Positions 1-5,203 of a DNA stretch of 5,203 nt are shown here, piece by piece. Below the pieces are notes generated by a model. That model did not search any database. It was not told the origin of the DNA and saw only the letters and a program-made list of their open reading frames with translations. The first letter of the stretch is position 1. Every line of letters starts with the position of its first letter. The position numbers and the translations under genes were made by a program. The DNA is from Candidatus Njordarchaeota archaeon. Lineage in GTDB: Archaea > Thermoproteota > JANJXX01 > Panguiarchaeales > Panguiarchaeaceae. Location: contig JAGSHR010000253.1 in NCBI GenBank assembly GCA_029855985.1, forward strand, positions 1 through 5,203, read 5' to 3'.

Positions 1-61
1 TACTATTGTTTGTTGTAAAATCGTCGTTCAAAAAACCTGTGCTAAACTTGGTGCAACAAAA
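1..61 (+). other. Upstream flank with possible end of a preceding gene
   Basis: This short leader shows no convincing archaeal TATA box or BRE. One frame stops at 16-18. A second frame is open from position 3 to a TAG at 87-89 and would overlap the start of cmr2 by 28 bases; its residues end in VTLTWAF. The third frame is the cmr2 frame itself and is open to the left edge, but it contains no ATG, GTG or TTG before 62. An upstream Cmr gene such as cmr1 would be expected here from usual operon order, yet these few codons are too short to identify anything, and an open run of this length can arise by chance. Confidence 0.25.
48..53 (+). promoter_or_regulatory. Ribosome-binding site of cmr2
   Basis: TTGGTG ends eight bases before the ATG at 62. 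GGTG pairs with the CACC core of the archaeal 16S rRNA tail, though the match is only four bases. It supports the ATG at 62 over the next in-frame ATG at 77, which has only AT-rich sequence in front of it. Confidence 0.5.
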
Positions 62-3000
62 ATGTGTAACTCTAACATGGGCATTTTAGATAAAAAAATA
101 GCGGCAATACTACATGACCCCCTAACAAAGGTTATTGATATTAAAAATCACGTTACAAAGGCTAAGATTTTAGCGGACGAGATTCTGAGAGCTTTGGGTT
201 TCTCAGAAACAAGAATAGAAAATATTCTTAGTTGCATTGAGAACCACCACAATAGGGAATTAAATTATTTTTTAAAGCATGCTGACAACGAATCTAGCGC
301 GGCAAATAGGTCACTAATACCCAAAAAATCCGATCACGATAAAGTGGAGATCGTTCAACCGTTCTCCAGCTACAGGCTTAGAGAATTCAGCGGGGGAGAT
401 CCACTAATATTAGGAAAAACGTCCACGGAATATACATTAGGTGAAAAGGTAAAAATAATTCGTGAGGTTTACTTTCATCCCGGTGACTTAGGTTATCAAG
501 ATGGGCCTCCCGACAGTAATAGTGATGATTGGTTCAAGTTCTATTACAAATTTGTGAGGACATTGTTGGAATTCTATAAGCGGGAGCTTGATAATGTTGG
601 TGAGTATGTTTATGTTCTTCCTGAGGACACTAGGATGCCAACGTCCCCCATGATATCTCATTTGTTAATGACAAGCGCGTTGGCTCCTGTCGTTTATGAT
701 AAAAAAACCGGTTTGAGTGGGTACTTGATCCGATTTGATTTGGGTGGTGTTCAAGAATTTATATCAAAGTCAAGAAAAACTAAGGATTTTTGGTTCTCAA
801 GTTTGCTTTTATCGCTGATTAATTATGCATTCATGAAACCGATAGTGGAGAAATACGGTTTTGATGCTATTATTTACCCATGGCTAATTGGGATACCGAT
901 CGTTGACCTACATCATGATTATATCCCCAATAGGGAGGAGTTCGTTGAGAGTCTCTTATACCCCGTGGTGCCTAACTCTTTCTTAGCAATAATACCGAAA
1001 GACGTGGAGGATACCAAGGAAATATTTAATGAAATAATAGAGAGTGGCAAAAAAATTTGGGAACAAATTGTGGAACTCTATTGGAAAAAACTTAGTGCAT
1101 TGTTAGGTAGTGAAATGGTTGAAAAACTAAAGAAAGCTAGTTGCGAACTTGACTTCGACGATGTTTTCAAAAAGATAAGGATAAGTATTATAGAGTTACC
1201 AGATGCCATTATAGACAAATCATCAAACTGGAGCAGACTAAAAGCTTTAATTGAGAAATTGAGAGACGAGGAATTGACGGACACGAAATTAGAGAAAATA
1301 CTCGATGAACTTTACTGCGGAAACAAGAAACTTAGAGCAGAAATATTGGAATATCGAGGAAAAAAGGTACTTGGGAGATATTATACAATTACGAAGCTTT
1401 CCCAACTTGATCTCTTAGCGCGAAAACATTTACAGCAAGCTGAATTTAATGTTAGACCATCGGGGAAAATGTTAGAAAAAGAATTTGGCGTCGACGCGCA
1501 AAGTGGCAAATTGAGAAAATGTGATGCCTGCGGATTAAACCCCATGGTTCCTCTAAAAGAGAATGAATGGAAAGAACTGGAGCGATTAGGAATAGTTGAT
1601 ATCGGTGAGAGGCTGTGCCACTTGGATCTATTGAAGAGAGTGTTACCTAGAAAAATCGATAAAAACGAAGTAGGATATGGTGGGGACTATGTAGACATAT
1701 TAGATATCTTCAAGCCCTTCAACGAGAGTCGAGTTGAAGAAATCAAAGCAGAAAGAAAGTTTACTAGGGTCTTTCCGTCAACAGATGACCTATCAACAAT
1801 TTGGTTTAGAGTTACACTACTTGTGGTTTCAAGAGAAAACGATATAAAAGAAGTTCTGATAAGGATTAAAGCACTATACGACAAGATTAAAAAGAAGCGT
1901 GATGAACTGGGAAAACTAAACTTAGATGAAGTATCCAAGAGAAAACTTGAAAGGATTGATCCTCTAAGTGAAATCAAGGAATTATCGGATGTAAAAAAGG
2001 AATTTGAGATAATGTTCCCATTAATCCGTAAATTAATCGAGAAACTCAGTGAAGAGAACTTAATTAATGATAATGAATTAGGAGATTTGTTGGCCATATT
2101 TTTGCCCTCACCTTTCATCAGCAAAATAGAAGTTGAAAGAAAAATTCACGAAATCAGCACAATTTCCCTAAAAAATGTTTTCTCAAAGAAAATAGCGGAT
2201 TACTTGAATTTGCTCGAGGAACTTAAAAAGGAGTTTGAAAAGCTTTATGGTAGAGTAAGAAAGATCTTGGAAGAGAAAGTATTAAGTAGCTTTAGTGAGG
2301 CAATTAAATGCGGTGAAAGTGATAAAGGCATAATTTACTTTAAGCCCCTTCTTGAGGCTATTGCAGAAATACTAAGACTTGAAGATTGGAGAAAACTTAA
2401 AGAGATTCTTACAACTATTGGCGTGAAATACATTCCACTGTCCAGTGAGCCAACAAATTCTTATGTTCTAGTCAGAAGCGATGGGGATTCAATGGGTAAA
2501 TGGCTTTCGGGGGAAATGTTGCCCAACTTTTATTTGGGATACGCTTACGAAGTTGCAAAGAAATACGTAGAAGCGGTCTGTAGTGAGATCGATAAAATTA
2601 AAGATTGTGATAGGAACTTAATAGAGGAAGTAAGATTTCTATTAAATCCAAAATTCAAACGCCTCTTAACCCCTGCGATGCAATCGACTGTTAGCATGGT
2701 TTTATCAAGGTTAGCTGTTGAGGTTTACCCAAAAATAATAGAAGCATTCGGGGGAAAACTCGTTTATTCAGGGGGAGATGATGTTTTCGCTTACCTACCT
2801 CCAGAAACATGGTGGATAGCTTCCACATTAATTAGGACATTTTACTCGGCAGAGTTCATTAGAGTTAGGGAAACAAGAATAAATGCTAAAATGGGAAGAA
2901 TAAATGCTGAAAAGGAGGAAAATGTTTATACCTCTGTTTTGATCCCAGGTATGAGCCATCGAGCATCCATGTCCTTTGGAGTGGTGCTTGCTAACACAAA

Positions 3001-3982
3001 AACAGATCTTAGATACGTCATTGTGAAAGCGGGTGAATATGAGGAGGTCTCCAAGAGTATTCACTTCGACTGTGATAACGAAGCTAAAGACGGTTTAAGT
3101 GTTGTTTCGATGTCTAGGGGATCCGTTAAGACAATGATACTTGGGATACCTTGGTTTATTATAAGGGTGAAGGATTACGAGAAAAAAGATGGCAGTGAAC
3201 TGCATCTCCTAAAAGAATACATAGATAAACATGTGGACAAAATTTTAGAGCAAAAAGGAAACATGGATCCTATTAACTCATGTGAAACATTTGTCAATGA
3301 CTACATTGAGGACTACTATAAGAAAATTAATGACCTCGTCAGTAGGGTGAAGGGAAAAACGTCAATTGAGTTCGCGGGAATAACCGTTAAGAATGGGATT
3401 TCACAGAGAAAGTCAATCTATTTGGGCCTATTAGAACCGCTAGACTTTTACTGGAGGATAAATTTGGGAGAACTCGAATCCGATTATAAGTTACAATTGG
3501 AGGAGGAAGTTAAAGAGAAATGCTTGCAAAAGGCCATATTATTCTCGAAAGCTGCACTATATGATGTCTACGAGAACTATGTGTGGTTCCACGATGCGAT
3601 GAAAGCGAAAATTGAAGAACTCAAAACAAAGTATAAAGCAAACCCCGATTGTCCAACTGCGTTTAAAGAGATTGGAGATATGCTAAGTGGGAGAGACTTC
3701 GAAACAAAGATGCTCCTCCTAAAGGGGCAGCTCTTAAGGCGAATAAAAGCAGTTAAACTCAAATTAGATGATAGCAGTTTAAATCAAAACGTAGAAAAAA
3801 AACTAGTGGATACCCAAAAGGCCTACATGGATAACTTGATTAGCACAATTCAAGAATTTACTAAAAAACTCATTGTTTTAAGCGAAGAACATGGTTACAA
3901 ATTGGGAACATTAGCTGATATTTACGGTCTTGTTAAGATTTACAATGATTCAATTGGTAAAGCAATCCTATTTAGGATCTAA
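62..3982 (+). CDS. cmr2: Type III-B CRISPR Cas10 subunit Cmr2 (large variant)
   Basis: This is the large subunit of the Cmr RNA-guided interference complex, a cytoplasmic ribonucleoprotein. In the family it sits at the crRNA 5' end with Cmr3, senses target RNA and makes cyclic oligoadenylate. Visible motifs run in family order. An HD-like N-terminus has LHDP (H18-D19), H30 and HADNESSAANR (73-83). The Cmr2 signature GGVQEFISKSRKTKDFW spans 228-244, followed by LLLS (248-251), YPW (272-274), VD (281-282) and VPNSFLAIIP (303-312). A zinc-knuckle has C487, C490 and C519 with D522 in the fourth position. FPST is at 571-574, the palm motif SDGDSMGKWL at 806-815, the cyclase motif SGGDD at 903-907, and ASMSFG at 968-973. 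A helical C-terminus follows. At 1,306 residues it is much longer than Pyrococcus Cmr2 (about 870); the extra length appears to lie in charged helical stretches around 313-480 and 575-800. The start at 62 puts HD at residue 18, normal for Cmr2; ATG 77 is the alternative. The intact GGDD argues for III-B rather than III-C, where the palm is usually degenerate. Confidence 0.97.
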   Translation: MCNSNMGILDKKIAAILHDPLTKVIDIKNHVTKAKILADEILRALGFSETRIENILSCIENHHNRELNYFLKHADNESSAANRSLIPKKSDHDKVEIVQPFSSYRLREFSGGDPLILGKTSTEYTLGEKVKIIREVYFHPGDLGYQDGPPDSNSDDWFKFYYKFVRTLLEFYKRELDNVGEYVYVLPEDTRMPTSPMISHLLMTSALAPVVYDKKTGLSGYLIRFDLGGVQEFISKSRKTKDFWFSSLLLSLINYAFMKPIVEKYGFDAIIYPWLIGIPIVDLHHDYIPNREEFVESLLYPVVPNSFLAIIPKDVEDTKEIFNEIIESGKKIWEQIVELYWKKLSALLGSEMVEKLKKASCELDFDDVFKKIRISIIELPDAIIDKSSNWSRLKALIEKLRDEELTDTKLEKILDELYCGNKKLRAEILEYRGKKVLGRYYTITKLSQLDLLARKHLQQAEFNVRPSGKMLEKEFGVDAQSGKLRKCDACGLNPMVPLKENEWKELERLGIVDIGERLCHLDLLKRVLPRKIDKNEVGYGGDYVDILDIFKPFNESRVEEIKAERKFTRVFPSTDDLSTIWFRVTLLVVSRENDIKEVLIRIKALYDKIKKKRDELGKLNLDEVSKRKLERIDPLSEIKELSDVKKEFEIMFPLIRKLIEKLSEENLINDNELGDLLAIFLPSPFISKIEVERKIHEISTISLKNVFSKKIADYLNLLEELKKEFEKLYGRVRKILEEKVLSSFSEAIKCGESDKGIIYFKPLLEAIAEILRLEDWRKLKEILTTIGVKYIPLSSEPTNSYVLVRSDGDSMGKWLSGEMLPNFYLGYAYEVAKKYVEAVCSEIDKIKDCDRNLIEEVRFLLNPKFKRLLTPAMQSTVSMVLSRLAVEVYPKIIEAFGGKLVYSGGDDVFAYLPPETWWIASTLIRTFYSAEFIRVRETRINAKMGRINAEKEENVYTSVLIPGMSHRASMSFGVVLANTKTDLRYVIVKAGEYEEVSKSIHFDCDNEAKDGLSVVSMSRGSVKTMILGIPWFIIRVKDYEKKDGSELHLLKEYIDKHVDKILEQKGNMDPINSCETFVNDYIEDYYKKINDLVSRVKGKTSIEFAGITVKNGISQRKSIYLGLLEPLDFYWRINLGELESDYKLQLEEEVKEKCLQKAILFSKAALYDVYENYVWFHDAMKAKIEELKTKYKANPDCPTAFKEIGDMLSGRDFETKMLLLKGQLLRRIKAVKLKLDDSSLNQNVEKKLVDTQKAYMDNLISTIQEFTKKLIVLSEEHGYKLGTLADIYGLVKIYNDSIGKAILFRI
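113..310 (+). other. Compact HD-like domain of Cmr2
   Basis: Residues 18-83 of Cmr2 carry the short HD-like module found at the N-terminus of this family. H18-D19 lie in AAILHDPLTK, H30 follows in KNH, an ENHHN stretch covers 60-64, and D75 is in HADNESSAANR. The last element resembles the AD-x-x-SS-x-x-x-R pattern of other Cmr2 proteins. In some type III systems the HD domain cuts single-stranded DNA, but Cmr2 HD domains are compact and often incomplete. The metal-binding pair is present here; whether it is an active nuclease cannot be told from sequence alone. Confidence 0.7.
1520..1627 (+). other. Zinc-knuckle segment of Cmr2 with Asp in fourth ligand position
   Basis: Codons 487-522 encode KCDACGLNP followed, 28 residues after C490, by GERLCHLDLLKR. 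Cas10 proteins usually have CxxC here paired with a second CxxC just before LLKR. The first pair (C487, C490) and the third Cys (C519) are present, but the fourth position is D522. H520 directly follows C519 and could serve as the ligand instead. The surrounding G-E-R-L-C and L-L-K-R residues are family-like, so this looks like substitution and not a sequencing frameshift. Confidence 0.75.
2876..2917 (+). repeat. 21-base in-frame tandem duplication in cmr2
   Basis: Two adjacent 21-base units, 2876-2896 and 2897-2917, match at 17 of 21 positions; the core AAGAATAAATGCT is identical at 2875-2887 and 2896-2908. They encode RINAKMG (939-945) and RINAEKE (946-952), so the unit is seven codons and the frame is kept. 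The repeat lies between the GGDD motif and the ASMSFG strand of the cyclase palm, probably in a surface loop given its charged, low-complexity character. It looks like a slippage duplication that has begun to diverge. Confidence 0.8.
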
Positions 3983-4019
3983 TTTTCCCGATTTTAACTA
4001 ACCTTAGAGGTGAGTAAAA
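3983..4019 (+). other. cmr2-cmr3 intergenic gap
   Basis: The gap is 37 bases. It holds a short T-rich stretch, the TTTTAA at 3993-3998 and the cmr3 ribosome-binding site. There is no stem-loop or long T run that would mark a terminator, and no BRE-like element precedes TTTTAA. The two genes are therefore most simply read as one transcription unit. Confidence 0.6.
4007..4013 (+). promoter_or_regulatory. Strong ribosome-binding site of cmr3
   Basis: GAGGTGA is a seven-base match to the complement of the archaeal 16S rRNA 3' end. It ends six bases before the TTG at 4020. The TGA at its end (4011-4013) is also an in-frame stop for cmr3, and GTA and AAA are the only codons between it and TTG. TTG 4020 is thus the only possible start upstream of the ATG at 4035. 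Confidence 0.85.
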
Positions 4020-5203
4020 TTGAATCAAAAAAAGATGATAATAAAATTTAAGATAAAGCCACTTGAGGCCTTTATATTCAGGTCAAGTTTACCTTTTGGT
4101 TACGGGGCCAACGCCTATAATTTGGCCCCTGAGTTCCCTCCAAGCACAGCTGTTGGTGCAATAAGAGCCTTGTTTTTAAATCTTGGAGCAATCGAGGTAA
4201 ATTCTTCTTTACCTAAAGAAGACATTGATTCCTTTGTACCGTTGGGTTGGAGGTATCTTGGCTATGCAATATTAAAAAGCGTATCGACAAGAAATAGTAA
4301 GGAATATCTCCAATACTATTTTGCACCAGTAGACTTAATAACAATTGAAGAGAACGGCACCCGATATATTTCCACACCTTATGTATCAAGGGAAATTGAT
4401 GAGGTTGAAAATGATGGGTATCAAAAGAATTCTCTTAACATTTTCACTGATCCAGTGAGCGGAGTTATAACATTTGTACCAATAATGAGAAACAAAAAGA
4501 AAAAATGGGTAATAGGCAACTACTTAGATGTTCCACTAGTAGAGAAAAGATTACTAATGAAGTATTTATTAGACGAACTTTCACCATTGAACCCCCTTCC
4601 TGTAGATAGAGATGATCTTGTCTCTTATGTTGAGATAGGTAGGGCATATATTGAGCCAAAAATAGCTGTGGAGAGAGGCTCAAAAGTTGTAGAGGTTAAC
4701 CAAATGGGAAAAGGAGGTTACTATAACGTTCAATTCTACAAGTTTAAATCAGGGGTTAATGAGGCGTACGCTTATATTACGATGATGATTCCTTATGAGT
4801 CCTTAAACCTCAAGATGAAGGAGTATGTGATAAGGTTCGGTGGGGAAGGAAAATTAGCTAGAATATCAAAAGTGAATATTGAAACAATTATAGACAAATA
4901 CGTTACTGGAGACCCCTTTTATGATGAGCTAGTAAAGAAAATCGAAGAAACTAAGAAAATTAAGTTCTACGCTCTAACTCCAATCATCATCTTAGAGGAA
5001 AGGAAAGATTCCCAATGCACAAAACAAGACTATGCGGAAAAAAACTTGGAAAAATGTAGAGATTTACCCCAGGGAGAAAAAATCGCGATCAAAACAGTCA
5101 CTAAACCACCTAAAACCCTTGAGGTAAATGGAATTAAGTTGCGATTAGTGAGTTACATGATCAAGGGAAACACTGAGATAAGTGGCTGGTCCATCAAAGA
5201 AAA
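4020..5203 (+). CDS. cmr3: Type III-B CRISPR RNA-binding subunit Cmr3, 3' end cut by window
   Basis: Cmr3 is a RAMP-superfamily (Cas5-like) subunit that pairs with Cmr2 at the base of the Cmr complex and helps bind the 5' handle of the crRNA. The reading frame stays open for 394 codons to the window edge. The N-terminus matches the family pattern closely: IKPLEAFIFRSSLPFG (12-27), then FPPST (39-43) and GAIRALF (46-52). Later come GRAYIEPK (207-214), a Gly-rich GKGGYYNVQFY (230-240), FGGEGKLAR (273-281), FYALTPIIIL (316-325) and SGWS (388-391), the last resembling the conserved SGW near the Cmr3 C-terminus. Pyrococcus Cmr3 is about 320 residues, so this one is longer, with a polar stretch around 328-368 that may be an insertion. 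The TTG start is chosen for its GAGGTGA site; ATG 4035, five codons in, is the alternative but has no such site. It lies 37 bases after cmr2 and is probably cotranscribed. Confidence 0.93.
   Translation, partial: MNQKKMIIKFKIKPLEAFIFRSSLPFGYGANAYNLAPEFPPSTAVGAIRALFLNLGAIEVNSSLPKEDIDSFVPLGWRYLGYAILKSVSTRNSKEYLQYYFAPVDLITIEENGTRYISTPYVSREIDEVENDGYQKNSLNIFTDPVSGVITFVPIMRNKKKKWVIGNYLDVPLVEKRLLMKYLLDELSPLNPLPVDRDDLVSYVEIGRAYIEPKIAVERGSKVVEVNQMGKGGYYNVQFYKFKSGVNEAYAYITMMIPYESLNLKMKEYVIRFGGEGKLARISKVNIETIIDKYVTGDPFYDELVKKIEETKKIKFYALTPIIILEERKDSQCTKQDYAEKNLEKCRDLPQGEKIAIKTVTKPPKTLEVNGIKLRLVSYMIKGNTEISGWSIKE

Noticed and set aside
1078..1284. Minus-strand open frame of 68 codons inside cmr2
   Set aside because: Ser/Phe-rich mirror of charged helical cmr2 codons, with no recognisable domain.
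1687..2124. Minus-strand open frame of 145 codons inside cmr2
   Set aside because: It lies wholly within well-supported cmr2 coding sequence. Its product is Ser/Leu/Phe-rich low-complexity sequence, as expected from reading Lys/Glu/Asp-rich codons backwards, and there is no recognisable domain.
2913..2942. AGGAGG followed by ATG at 2922, resembling an internal translation start
   Set aside because: The ATG is out of frame with cmr2 and meets a TGA after six codons, so no product of note could be made.
2828..3064. Minus-strand open frame of 78 codons opposite the palm domain of cmr2
   Set aside because: It overlaps conserved Cmr2 codons near ASMSFG and has no features of its own.
3577..3762. 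Minus-strand open frame of 61 codons opposite the cmr2 C-terminus
   Set aside because: It lies wholly within cmr2 coding sequence and shows no recognisable motif.
3993..3998. TTTTAA as a possible TATA box for cmr3
   Set aside because: No BRE-like purine/A-rich element precedes it. It would place the transcript start about at the start codon, which conflicts with the strong ribosome-binding site.
4465..4683. Minus-strand open frame of 72 codons with a hydrophobic end
   Set aside because: It is antisense to cmr3 codons that read as a continuous conserved family protein; the hydrophobic run is the mirror of Lys/Glu-rich codons.
1..5203. CRISPR array, tRNA, insertion sequence or terminator
   Set aside because: No regularly spaced direct repeats, cloverleaf, transposase or stem-loop with a T tract was seen; nearly all the window is coding sequence of two genes.

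Overview
The window carries two adjacent plus-strand genes of a type III-B CRISPR-Cas (Cmr) effector operon: a complete cmr2 (the Cas10 subunit, 1,306 residues) and the first 394 codons of cmr3, which runs off the right edge. No CRISPR repeats, adaptation genes, RNA genes or insertion sequences are visible. The order cmr2-cmr3 is usual for Cmr loci, so cmr1 or another subunit may lie just to the left and cmr4 to the right. Both of these are outside the window and are inferred.

The source is most likely a thermophilic archaeon, possibly a member of the Thermoproteota. The DNA is AT-rich by eye. Arg is mostly AGA/AGG and ATA is common for Ile. The proteins are rich in Lys, Glu and Ile. The ribosome-binding sites are of the archaeal GGTG/GAGGTGA type, and cmr3 starts with TTG. 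The lineage call is inference; no sequence search was possible.

Layout: positions 1-61 hold the end of an upstream region with no clear promoter, two frames of which are open to the window edge. Positions 62-3982 are cmr2. Positions 3983-4019 are a 37-base gap holding only the cmr3 ribosome-binding site. Positions 4020-5203 are cmr3, missing its 3' end. Spacing and the lack of a convincing internal terminator or promoter suggest cotranscription.

How they work together: Cmr2 and Cmr3 sit together at the foot of the Cmr complex, where Cmr3 helps hold the 5' handle of the crRNA. When the complex binds target RNA, Cas10 proteins with an intact palm motif can make cyclic oligoadenylate. This Cmr2 keeps the GGDD motif (residues 904-907) and an HD-like N-terminus (H18-D19), so active signalling is predicted. 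Its peculiarities are a large size for the family, a zinc-knuckle in which the expected fourth Cys is Asp, and a 7-codon tandem duplication just downstream of GGDD. I see a variant of a known system and no evidence of a wholly new one.
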